From assembly GCA_002104895.1 (NCBI GenBank), contig MCFG01000105.1:155001-174132 (forward strand): a stretch of 19,132 nucleotides of DNA, given 5' to 3'. A program made the position numbers and the translations under genes. The stretch's first letter is position 1, and every line of letters starts with the position of its first letter. Source of the stretch: Anaeromyces robustus (taxonomy: Eukaryota > Neocallimastigomycota > Neocallimastigomycetes > Neocallimastigales > Neocallimastigaceae). Under the pieces are notes generated by a model. It saw only the letters and a list, made by a program, of their open reading frames with translations. It made no database searches and was not told the DNA's origin. Positions 1-9,590 of this stretch are shown one piece after another.

Positions 1-180
1 ACACAATATTTTTTTATTATTACGATTATAATAACCTTTTTTAAGAAAAAAAAAAAAAAAAAACTATAACAATAACAACGATAATAATTATTTTTTTAAC
101 AATTGTTTTTATTTAAATTTAATTTTATTTTTTAATTTTTAATTGTTAATTAATATTTGATATATAATAATATTTTATCT

Positions 181-258
181 TTTATATATTTTATATATTT
201 TATATATTTTATATATTTTATATATTTTATATATTTTATATATTTTATATATTTTATA
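181..258. repeat. 9-bp tandem repeat (TTTTATATA)n
   Basis: The unit TTTTATATA repeats without visible error for about 78 bp, or between eight and nine copies. It is composed of A and T only and lies about 0.9 kb beyond the stop codon of gene 1. Confidence 0.93.
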
Positions 259-275
259 ATTTATTTTTTTTACTT

Positions 276-806
276 TTTTTGAACTAGCAAAAATAAAAAA
301 AATAATAGTAAATAAATAAATAGATAAATAAATAATTGTTTTTTATATAAAGCATTATTTATTTATTTATTTACTTTTGTTTTGCATTTGGTTTGCATTT
401 GCAATCGTTTTTATTTGTTTGTTTATTTGTTTTTGTTTTGCATTTGCAATCGTTTTTGTTTGTTTGTTTTTATTCGTTTTATTTTTATATTCGAGATTTA
501 TAAATATTTGTTTTTTTTTTTTTTTTGATTCGAATGTTTGATTGAATGAAATATATTCATTTTTTTTTTTTTTTTTTTTTTGACTAGCAAAAAAAAAAAG
601 ATAATAATAATAAAATAATTTTATAATATATATATATGTATTACATCTATATAATTTAAATAAAAAAAAAAAGATCTATTTATATATTTTTTAATTTTTT
701 TTTGTTCTTTTATTTACGGTATATAACTGTTTTTTTTTCTTATAATTTAAGTATTTTTATATATATACTATATATACTATACTAAATATTTTTGAACTAG
801 CAAAAA
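276..806. repeat. Three dispersed copies of TTTTTGAACTAGCAAAAA
   Basis: Copies lie at 276-293, 576-593 (variant with TGACTAG) and 789-806. Each has a CTAG-centred core flanked by a T run on the left and an A run on the right, all in the same orientation, spaced 300 and 213 bp apart. The core ACTAGCAA was not noticed elsewhere in the window. Possible roles are binding site, element boundary or insertion scar; none is proven. Confidence 0.75.
381..470. repeat. 45-bp direct duplication with TTTGCATTTGCAATCG
   Basis: TTTGCATTTGCAATCGTTTTT occurs from 392 and again from 437, each followed by TTTGTTTGTTT, with a shorter TTTGCATTTG copy at 381. The second copy differs from the first by one A/G change. 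The C and G content of this patch is above its surroundings. Confidence 0.85.
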
Positions 807-1148
807 AAATATTTTAAAGAAAATATGAAAAATAAAAAAATATTATTTTCGTTTTCTTTTTTATCTATTTTATCTATATTTGTTTAATTTATTTGTTTAT
901 ATATATTTATATACTTATTCAAATATATCTTTTTTTTTTTTAAATTAAATTACAAGTAATATATTTGAATAAAACATCATTAAGTAATACTTTTTTTTTT
1001 TTGTTTGTTTGATATGTTTTATATATATATATATATTATTTATAACTATTTTATAAGATTTTAAAATAATAATGAAAAAAAAAAAAAATCCTAATAATAT
1101 ATGGAATTTTTTTTCTTTATATATATATTAACTTATCTTTTTTTATAT

Positions 1149-3914
1149 TTAATAGAAATTATAATTATTGTTACTATAATTATTACTATTATAATTATTG
1201 CTACTATAGTTATTACTATTATAATTATTTAAATAACTTTTACTATTGCTATATTTGGAATTAGTAAAACTTTCAGAAGAATGAGAATTACTACTATTTG
1301 TAAATAAGTTTCCATTATATGAATTGTTAAAGGAAGCTGAGAATAAATTTGGTTTATCTTTATTAATAACACCATCAGGTGTACCTGTTTGATAGTGATA
1401 ACTTAATAAATTCATTTTATTATTTTGGCTGAATTGATTAGAAGAACTATTATTGAAACTTCTATTACTTTGATAGTAACGAGAACTATCCATACCACCA
1501 CTAGAACTCTTATTGAAACTAGAAATATCTGGATATGGATTATCTTTTCTAAGAGATAATTGATAGAATTTACTACCAATGATAATAGCTAAAGTAGATA
1601 AACAAAAGATTAACACAATACCACTTCTTAAAGCATAATACATATATCTATTGTCAATATTAATTCTCTCAACAATAATAAATATAGCAATAAGTAAAAT
1701 ATTAGTGTAAATAGTAGTGGTAACTGATCTAATATCTGGTTTGAAAGCAGCAAGATTCCATTCAGCAAAGACTAAGATACACATAATTAAAAGAATTAAT
1801 AATTTATAACCAAAGAAAACGTATTTAATAACTGGACCAATACTTTTAGAAGTACTACAATATTGGAAGTTTTTACCTGAGGTAACCATAAATTTATTAA
1901 CAATTAATGGATCTAATAAAAACCAAACAATATTTAACACAACATCAATTATAAGGAAACAAATAAAGGATAAACTGAAATGATCCTTTACAAACTTAGA
2001 TATACCATTCTTACTTGGGAAAATTGAAATTAATTTAAGGAATATTGGTACATATATTAAAGTGAAACCAAATGATAAAAGGAATGGTCTAATTAAACAA
2101 TTGTAACTGCTAAGTCTATGAACACCAGTGAAACAATAGCATACAACAATGAATAAACCAAAAATAAACATACACCAATAATTGAAGGAAAGGAATACAA
2201 ATTGTTTTCTGAAACGTTTAATGGAGATATATATATAGGCACTGAAAATTAAAAGAATGGTTATGACAGCAAGAGATAACATTATAATACTTACTAAAGA
2301 AGTAAGTTCAACATAATGAATCTTTCTAATATCATCAATTTCAACTAAAATTTCTTCAGCAGTTTGATCAGTTTCTCTGTAAATATATTTTCTGGCTAAA
2401 TCACGGAATTTATCAGAGTATTCTTCGTAATTAACGGCTGAACTACTTGGTCTTACAATACCTTGCATAGTACTGAATTTTGGACAATTAATTTTTTCAC
2501 AAATTTCAGTATCAGAATAAGTTCTATGAATAGCACTTCTCTTATCATTTTGGATAATTTCTTTCTTTTGTTTATCATAAGAAGTAAGATAATTAATAAC
2601 TTCAACAGCGGCTCTCTTTCTTTCTTCTGAAATGTATCTATTCATAGAGATATTATTACCTCCAACACAGGAAGCAGAAATACCAGGTTTTTTACCAGGT
2701 AAATGATTGAACGTTCTATTATAAGCTACAGCATTTGGACAATTACATTGTTCCTTCATACCTGGAATTTCAAATGGAGCTTCTCCTACATACCAGAATC
2801 TTAAAAATGCATAATTACCACAAGTAAGGGCACAATTCATCATTGGTTCATTAGCACCAAAATCATCATTTGTTGAAGCTTTTTCTTTAACTTCTCTCAT
2901 CTTTTCAAGAGCTAAAGCAGCATTTTTACTAGTATATTCTGGAAAATGATCTCTATCTCCATCTCTGAAAGAGTGAAGGAATTCAAGAAGAGTAACAAGA
3001 CCATTTTCATATTCTGGGAAATGAGCTAAATATCTATGGAAGTTTGGATCAATTTTACTTTCACCATTATAAATAATATTTTCAGTTTCAATTAATTCAT
3101 CCCAAGTTTCTGGAATTGGTCTTTGATACTTATTTAAAAGATCAGTATTTGCATATAAACCTCCATAATCAACATAAAGTGGCTAATATAATTATAATTA
3201 TTATATATTTTAAAAAAAAAATTTTTTATATTTAAATTTTTATTAATAGTGTAATATAAAAAGGTTTATTTTTTGTATTTAATTTTTTTAATAATTTAAT
3301 ATTTATGTAATATATATAAATTACTTACTAAAGCAACAAGTCTATCATCTACTATACAAGTACTGGTAGCAGTACCTTCCTTATAATCAGCAACGATATC
3401 TTTTTTAACATATTTTTCTAAATCTTCAAAATGTTTTGCAAAACGACCAGTATATACTGTATCAGTAATGAAAAGATCATAACCTTTATCCTTCTTTTGA
3501 AGATAGGATTCAATAGCGTTTGCAATATGTTTTGGATCACCAGAAGTGTCATCTTGTGTTTCAAAAGCTGTTTTAAGTACAACATCTATTCCATTTTGTT
3601 TAAAATATTCATTAATTTCATCTGCAAAATGTTCATATCCTAATAATACATAAAAGAAACCATAAATAGTAATTTCAACAGTAGCACGACCTATTTTTAA
3701 TAATTTTTATTTAAATATATATTAGCATTTTATTTTATTTTATTTTATTCTGTTAATTATATTCTATTATATATTTTGTAATTTTTATGATATGAATTTA
3801 AATTTTTATATCTTAAATAATCTTAAATAAAAAAATCATTAATTAAAAAAAGATATATATTATACCAATGCTAATTAAAGTTAATAGTAACAAAAGAAAA
3901 ATTATTGACTTCAT
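1149..3914 (-). CDS. Class C GPCR-like receptor with bacterial solute-binding ectodomain (gene 1, 3 exons, 814 aa)
   Basis: Exons on the minus strand are 3914-3866, 3690-3329 and 3182-1149, which join in frame to 814 codons plus TAA. The start ATG has A at -3 and in-frame TAG and TAA just upstream. Residues 1-19 are a signal peptide (MKSIIFLLLLLTLISIGRA). Residues about 20-420 resemble an ABC-type solute-binding protein (SBP_bac_1/MBP-like): PLYVDYGGLYANTDLL at 138-153, then PETWDEL, GGNNI, and a terminal RPSS block. Seven hydrophobic helices follow at about 432-457, 471-490, 499-525, 539-561, 591-617, 626-643 and 653-677. Cys499 at the start of TM3 and Cys579 in ECL2 fit the conserved class C disulphide, and EW after TM5 and GSKFYQL at TM7 also fit that family. 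The tail (678-814) is Ser/Asn/Tyr-rich and ends in a 10-residue NNYNSNNYSx repeat. Such receptors are known from anaerobic fungi. A role as plasma-membrane sensor of sugars or other solutes is inferred; the ligand is unknown. Confidence 0.88.
1152..1240 (-). repeat. 30-bp coding minisatellite in the tail of gene 1
   Basis: On the + strand ataattattg recurs at 1161, 1191 and 1221, a strict 30-bp period. It encodes about 2.5 copies of a ten-residue unit NNYNSNNYSx at the extreme C-terminus, ending SNNNYNFY. The unit is a multiple of three, so gain or loss of copies keeps the frame. A copy-number polymorphism between alleles is likely. No structure is expected from such a low-complexity tail; the Ser and Tyr residues are possible phosphorylation sites. 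Confidence 0.8.
3183..3328 (-). other. Gene 1 intron 2 (146 nt, phase 0), position shared with gene 2
   Basis: The donor GTAAGTAATT follows …DDRLVAL and the acceptor TATTAG precedes CCACTTTATG (PLYVDYGG…). The corresponding junction in gene 2 is …GELISM | PLFSEYGV, also phase 0, so this intron was probably in the common ancestor of the two genes. Confidence 0.88.
3691..3865 (-). other. Gene 1 intron 1 (175 nt, phase 1)
   Basis: The donor GTATAATATA follows the signal-peptide exon (…AGC ATT G) and the acceptor ATTAAAAATAG precedes GTCGTGCTACT. Splicing rebuilds a Gly codon and joins the hydrophobic leader to a mature domain starting RATVEITIYG. Gene 2 has no intron here: its leader and first domain strand are in one exon. 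Both splice dinucleotides are canonical and the frame is kept; the exact donor is the least certain of the four. Confidence 0.8.
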
Positions 3915-5854
3915 TTTCTATTAATTTCTTTTAAATATAAAAAAAATTATTTGCTTAAATTAATTTTTTTTTTATTTTTAATTATTTTTATTTTAAATTT
4001 TATTTTTTTTTTAATTTTAGTTTTTTTTAAATTTCTTTTTTTTTAAATTTCTTTTTTTTTTAAATTTCTTTTTTTTTAAATTTCTTTTTTTTATAATTTT
4101 ATTTTAATTTTATTTTATATTATTTTTTATTATGTATTATTTTTTTTCTTCTATGAACATAAGAACTTTTAAAATATAATAAATAAATATTTTTTTTTTA
4201 TATTTATTACATATATTCTCTTTAAATAAAAATAAAATATTTTTCTTTTATTTTAATTATTATAATTCTTAAAATAAAGAGAAATATTTTATTTTACAAT
4301 TTTCTATTAATATATTTATTTATTAATTTTATAAAATTAAAATAAAAAAATTAAAAAATGAGAGAAAAATATGTCTTTATATATTATTTAAATAAAATAA
4401 ATTAAATATATATCTTATTTTTTTTACTTTAATAATGAAAGTAATTTAAAAAAAAGTAATAAATAAAAAAAAAAGTTAATAATTAATAAACAATATATAT
4501 TTCCATAAAAAATAATATATTGGATATAATGGTTACACTTTAATAAATAAAAAAAAATAAATATTAAAATTTTTTTGATTGACTATAGAAATATTTTAAT
4601 ATATAGGAAAATAAATATTTTATTAATGTATATATATTAAAATAAATAATAAATCTTATTAAATATTAAAAATAATTCAATAATAAAAAAAATTTTTTTT
4701 TTAAAAAAAAAAAAGAAAAGCTGCATTTGTTGATGTTGTTTTTTTTAATTTAATTATTTAATATATTATAAATATATTATAAATTTAAATTATTTATATA
4801 ATTATTATATGATTATTAAAATTGTATTTAAAATGATTATATAGATCAATTGTATAAATAAACTATATAAATAAAATTTTTAGTATAGTAAAATATATAT
4901 AATAAAATTAATATATTTCCATCATAATATATGTGTTTTTTGAATAAAAATAAATTAACTGAATATATTATAATATACACAAAATAAACCATATAAATTA
5001 TTTATACATATTATAAATAATAAATAATGGTAAAAATCATAATAAAAATATATTAAATATATTAAAAATTTATTATAATATATATTATAATATAAATTAT
5101 ATTAATTATATAATATAATATAATATAATATAATATAATTTTATTTCACACGTTATTTAAATAACAATATTACATTGTATATTAATATTTAATATATATT
5201 TGATTATATTATATTTAATTATTTATAGTTAAATATATGTAATATACTTGTAATAAAACTGTAATATATATAAACCAATATAATATTTATATTATAAATG
5301 ATAATAGTAATTTTTAATATATAAATAAGATTTAATAATATTATTAAATAATTATTTTTTTTTACAAATGTTTTTTTTTTAAAAAATATTAATGGTAGTA
5401 TTCACATTTCACAAATAAAATTATAATATTATTATTCTTCTTTTATATTATTTTATTATATTTATTAATAGAAGTAAAAATAATAATAAAAAAAATTAAT
5501 ATATTTTTTATAATATCATTTACTTAATTTAACATTAAAAATCATGATTATTTTTTATAAAATTTTATTACTTATTAAAATTTCAATAGATGATATTGTT
5601 GTATATTTTAATTTTTTTTTTAATTTAAAATAAACTAATATATAAAAAATATTTTTTATAATATTATATTTTATTATTAATATCATAAAAAAATATTAGG
5701 AAAAATATTAGGAAAAAATAAATATAATTAATAATAAATATATATTACAAAAACAAAAAACAAAAAACTATTGGTTTAATTATTTAATATACATATTACA
5801 AGTAATAATTATAATCCATATTTTTTATCATATTTTCTAACCATATTTTGTAGT
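3915..5854. other. 5' flank of gene 1 and A/T-rich spacer, no gene seen
   Basis: The first few hundred bases are the presumed promoter and 5' leader of gene 1 (read on the minus strand), with dense poly(T) on the plus strand. TATA-like strings are so common that no core promoter can be chosen. Further in there is a run of about six TAATA units at 5110-5139 and a tandem AAAAATATTAGG pair near 5694-5716. A small patch of mixed composition at 4718-4742 is not a recognisable exon. Confidence 0.55.
4029..4092. repeat. 16-17-bp tandem repeat AAATTTC(T)n upstream of gene 1
   Basis: AAATTTC followed by a T run of eight to ten occurs four times, starting at 4029, 4045, 4062 and 4078. It lies 115-180 bp upstream of the start codon of gene 1, so it falls in the leader or promoter. 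On the transcribed strand it reads GAAATTTAAAAAAAA. Confidence 0.85.
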
Positions 5855-5913
5855 TAGTTTTAGTTTAATATTTGAAATAATAAAATAATAATTCAAATAT
5901 TAAACTAAAACTA
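5855..5913. repeat. Perfect 22-bp inverted repeat (hairpin)
   Basis: Left arm 5855-5876 begins TAGTTTTAGTTT and right arm 5892-5913 ends AAACTAAAACTA. All 22 pairs match, around a 15-nt loop of A and T. The arms include G and C positions, so the match is not just low complexity. A transcript from either strand would fold into a stable stem. Confidence 0.92.
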
Positions 5914-6500
5914 TTTTTATATATAAAAGGAATATTTTTAAATATTTAACTTTTTATACTTTTCTTTCATAAAACAAAAAGAGAAATACAATTTTATATA
6001 GTAATACGTATCCATTATCCATTTTCTTAATAATTATTTACAAATATTTAATTATAATATATATAATTAAATTATCATTCATTTATATTAATTGTTTTAA
6101 ATAATTAATTATTTCCATTTAATATTTAAAAAAGATACTATTTTCATATAAAAAAAAAAAAGAAGAAAGAAATACTATCCTTTTTTTTCCATATAAGTTT
6201 ATATATGAATGACATCATTTAGAAATTTTATAAAAAGTTAAATATAAAACAATGAAATGATAATAAATAAGATTCTTCATTAATATTTTAAAAAATTAAT
6301 ATATATAATATATTTAATCATATTATAAATATTTTATTATTATAATATATTTTGGAGACAATTACTTATTGATATTATTGATTATTTATTAAAATTTATT
6401 TAATATATATTATTAAATTCAATTGTTAATTCATTTAGAATATATTAAATAGTAGAGATAAATATTTGTATTATCTATATATCTATAAAATTGTAGCATT

Positions 6501-6607
6501 TTAAGAATAATTCTTTTAAATAAGTTTATTGTTTAAAAGAAATATTCTTAAATATTTAAATATAATGTTAAAAAAAAAAAACAGGAAAACAATTACTTTT
6601 CCTGTTT
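6501..6607. repeat. Two adjacent hairpins (20-bp and 11-bp arms)
   Basis: The first has arms 6501-6520 (TTAAGAATAATTCTTTTAAA) and 6532-6551, matching at 19 of 20 positions with an 11-nt loop. The second, 27 bp on, has perfect arms AAACAGGAAAA (6579-6589) and TTTTCCTGTTT (6597-6607) with a 7-nt loop. The second resembles a stem followed by a pyrimidine run (TTTCTTTTGTT), but no adjoining gene requires a terminator. Confidence 0.88.
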
Positions 6608-6721
6608 CTTTTGTTAGACTTTATATATTAAAAATTAGAAAAGAACAATTGTAAATAAATAATGATTAAAGAACTAATTATATTTTTTTAAATTAATAAT
6701 TGAAAATAAAAAAAAATAAAA

Positions 6722-6754
6722 AAAAATTATGATTAACAATTAATCACAATTTTT
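6722..6754. repeat. 15-bp hairpin, 3-nt loop
   Basis: AAAAATTATGATTAA (6722-6736) pairs with TTAATCACAATTTTT (6740-6754) at 14 of 15 positions, loop CAA. Confidence 0.85.
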
Positions 6755-6813
6755 AAATTAATTTGAAAAAAAAAAAAAAAAAAGGTAAAATTCTTTTTTT
6801 ATTTTAGATACTT

Positions 6814-6863
6814 TCGTACTACATTACTCCTTAATTTTTTATATTAATTAAAAAATTTTAAGG
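6814..6863. repeat. TCGTACTACATTACTC copy with downstream hairpin (MITE-like, copy A)
   Basis: TCGTACTACATTACTC at 6814-6829 matches the sequence at 12217-12232 at 15 of 16 positions, in a background where such C/G-containing strings are rare. It runs directly into an imperfect hairpin, CCTTAA…TTAAGG, ending at 6863. No second inverted end was found, so this may be a solo or decayed copy. Confidence 0.55.
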
Positions 6864-7161
6864 TTTCACAACAAAATTTTTTTTTATTTTATAAATTATA
6901 TTTTTCCAACATTAATTATTAAGTGAATATAAAATTAAAATTAACTAAAACTAGTTTTTATTTTCTATATATAATTTATTATTATATATATATTTTTTTT
7001 TCAAAATAACTTTATTAATTTAATTATTACGTCTTTATAAATGACCACTCTAATAAATGACAATATTCTTTACAATTCTATAATGTAACAAAATCATAAA
7101 GTAGTTTTTAATAATATTATCTAATAATAGAAATATGATAATATGAATTCTTTCTTGTTTT

Positions 7162-7221
7162 AAATAAATAAAATTGTCTTATTTTATTATATTAATAATA
7201 ATGACAATTTTTTATTTATTT
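7162..7221. repeat. Imperfect 17/19-bp hairpin
   Basis: AAATAAATAAAATTGTC (7162-7178) faces GACAATTTTTTATTTATTT (7203-7221). The arms pair except for two extra T residues in the right arm, around a 24-nt loop. Confidence 0.8.
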
Positions 7222-7511
7222 AGATATATTTTTATATTTATTCAAAATTGTAATAAATAAGATTTAAAATAAAAAAACTATTTTAATATTATCGTTAAAT
7301 TTATTAAAATATGAAACTCAATTTTATTAATACATTATTTATTTATTTATTTACTATTTGAATTATTTTTCATGAATATAATATTTTAATAATATAATAA
7401 TAATAAAGAATAAATATATAAATATACATTAATTAAAAAATTTATTTGATATATATTATAATTTTTTTAATTATTAAATATTCCTAGAGGAAAAATTGAA
7501 CTTTTTTTGAA

Positions 7512-7586
7512 ATAATCGAATAAAATTGTTAATAATTTTATTCGATTATATAAATATTATAATAATATTGTCATTTTATAATATTT
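7512..7586. repeat. Perfect 16-bp hairpin followed by an 11-bp hairpin
   Basis: ATAATCGAATAAAATT (7512-7527) and AATTTTATTCGATTAT (7534-7549) pair at all 16 positions around the loop GTTAAT. Immediately after, AAATATTATAA (7552-7562) and TTATAATATTT (7576-7586) form a second perfect stem. Confidence 0.9.
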
Positions 7587-7722
7587 ATAATACTAAATAA
7601 TATTAAAATTATCATTAAAAAAACAATTAATTAATATATAAAATAATAATTAAAAATAAACTTTATTAGTTAATCTATTAATAGAAATTAATTACATTTG
7701 TTTGATGTATTTTTTAAAGACT

Positions 7723-7760
7723 ATTTCCATATTTTATTACATATAATAAAATATAGAAAT
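7723..7760. repeat. 16-bp hairpin, one mismatch
   Basis: ATTTCCATATTTTATT (7723-7738) pairs with AATAAAATATAGAAAT (7745-7760) at 15 of 16 positions, with a 6-nt loop. Confidence 0.87.
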
Positions 7761-9302
7761 ATATGTAATAATATATAAAAAAATACTTCTTATAATATAT
7801 TATTATAATAGCATAATATTAAAGTATCAAAATAAACAAAGAAAATATCATTAACATTAGAAAACTATTATTAGCATATCATATATAAATATTTTTTATA
7901 TAATTTTTTATAAAAAGAAATATATAATATTATCAAAAAAAAAAAAAAAAAAAAAAAAAAACTTTTCTATTTTGAAACATAATATATATATTATTTTAAA
8001 AATAAATGATAATGTAATAAAAATTATTATTAAATATTTCCACTAAAAATAGCAAAACTTTTTTTTCCCTTTTATATATTGTTCTTTTTTTTTTTTTTTT
8101 TTATTTTGCATTGTTTATAGTCTTTTTTTTATTATTTTGATTTAAATTATTTGTTTGTTTTTGTTTCTTTTTATGGATATATTATATAATCATGAAACGC
8201 AATTAATATTTTACAATTATTTTTCCGTTACTTTGTTTAATAATAACAAAAATAATAAATTATAATAAATTAACATTATATAATAAAGTATTATAATTAA
8301 ATTTATAGTATTATATGATAATCATGTTCATTTTTATTTAATTAATATCATATTCAAAATTACTAATTTTTAAAGTTATATTTTATAAATTCTTTATATA
8401 TTAATTAATATAAATATATATTTATATTAATGCATAAAAATATTATATATGATACTTTTTTTTTAATCTATTATATTAAGTATTACTAAAATTAGATATT
8501 TCTATATGACATACCAATTGTAATGGAAATTTAATTATTAAAATTTAATTAATTGAGTAAACTTTAAAACTTAATATTTTTATAATTTATTAGACAAAAA
8601 AAAATATTGTTGTACAAATAATCATAAATAAATAATCAATTAGATTTTTATCTATTTAATGAATAATTATGTTACACAAAACAGTTAATATTTTTTATTT
8701 TTTTTTTTTTTATTTAAATATTTATTTATTCAGCTATGAAACAATACTTTTATCGATTTGAAATAAATTTGTTTCTGTATATTTATTTTTTAATTATTTC
8801 TTTATTTACTAAACTTCTTTTTTTTTTTAAGAAAGATATTATAATATATTTATTTCATTCATTCTCCAAATTTATTCTTGTATTAAATTAAAATAAATAA
8901 ACAAATAAATAAACAAATAATAATAAAAAAGTAAAAAAAAAGTTTCAAAAAAAAAAAAAAATGAAAGTTTAAAAAAAATTTTTTTTTTCATTATTTCAAA
9001 ATATTATTATTAATATTTAAATAATAAATAAATATTATTATTACCATTTATCTTATATAATTAAATGTTATTTTTTTATTAAGCAAAAGATAGATAATAA
9101 TATTTAATATAAGCAAAAGATAGATAATAATAATTAATAAATATTTATTAATTTATAATATTATAAACTGAAATAAAACGTGATAGTGTAAATCATATAT
9201 TCTATTACTATTTTATTAAATTTACATTAATTATTATACTTTATAATAATATTTGAGATAAATTAATAATTTACAATAATGAAAATAATTTCTAAACTAA
9301 TA
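7761..9302. other. A/T-rich spacer, no gene seen
   Basis: It contains a 27-base poly(A) run at 7935-7961, long T runs near 8083-8101 and 8690-8710, a perfect 28-bp A/T palindrome at 8404-8431, and a 30-bp-spaced direct repeat of AAGCAAAAGATAGATAATAA at 9081-9100 and 9111-9130. Frames are closed by frequent stops and no tRNA-like fold was recognised. Confidence 0.6.
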
Positions 9303-9456
9303 AAATAAAATAATCATGGAATAATATTATAAAGTAAAAAATAATTATATAATAATAGTGGAATAATATTATAAAATAAAATAGTAATATAATAATAGTG
9401 GAATAATATTATAAAATAAAAGAGTAATATAATAATAGTGGAATAATATTATTACG
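9303..9456. repeat. 40-bp minisatellite, about four copies
   Basis: ATAATAGTGGAATAATATTAT and its flanks recur with the GG pair at 9318, 9360, 9400 and 9440, i.e. periods of 42, 40 and 40 bp. The middle copies are nearly identical; the first is more diverged (TCATGG for AGTGG). There is no open frame through it. Confidence 0.9.
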
Positions 9457-9491
9457 TATAATAATAAGCAACTTTTTTTTTATTAATTATT

Positions 9492-9544
9492 AATATTATT
9501 ATTATTATTATTATTATTATAATTATATTAATAATTATAATAAT

Positions 9545-9585
<41 letters not shown>
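9492..9585. repeat. (ATT)n-(AAT)n inverted microsatellite
   Basis: A run of about ten ATT units at 9492-9520 is followed, after a short A/T spacer, by a run of about fourteen AAT units at 9545-9585. The two runs are reverse complements and can form one long stem. Confidence 0.9.
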
Positions 9586-9587
<2 letters not shown>

Positions 9588-9590
9588 GTG

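Larger units (their letters stand above)
1..1148. other. 3' flank of gene 1, no gene seen
   Basis: There is no open frame with coding composition on either strand. The stretch is A/T-rich, with a poly(A) run at 46-63, several T runs, a TA run at 1021-1036, and the repeats listed separately. It holds the 3' untranslated region and terminator of gene 1, whose ends cannot be placed, and may include control DNA of a gene beyond the left edge. Confidence 0.6.

Noticed and set aside
1149-2900. Gene 1 as a 583-aa protein starting at the Met of MREVKEK
   Set aside because: The frame is open upstream to an AG acceptor at 3183, and the upstream exons supply the signal peptide and the rest of the binding domain. 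The Met is internal (residue 232).
3431-3643. 70-codon open frame on the plus strand starting MFCKTTSIYC
   Set aside because: It lies wholly antisense to exon 2 of gene 1, has no family features, and is explained by the low stop frequency opposite a coding exon.
4718-4742. Patch AAAAGCTGCATTTGTTGATG as a stray exon or receptor remnant
   Set aside because: Too short, with no splice signals leading to another exon and no match seen to either receptor.
6579-6615. ACAGG hairpin followed by a pyrimidine run as a bacterial-type terminator
   Set aside because: Eukaryotic context, no adjacent gene ends here, and it is one of several unrelated hairpins.
9081-9130. Spaced direct repeats (30-bp period) as a CRISPR array
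   Set aside because: Only two copies, with a 10-bp A/T spacer, in a eukaryotic sequence.
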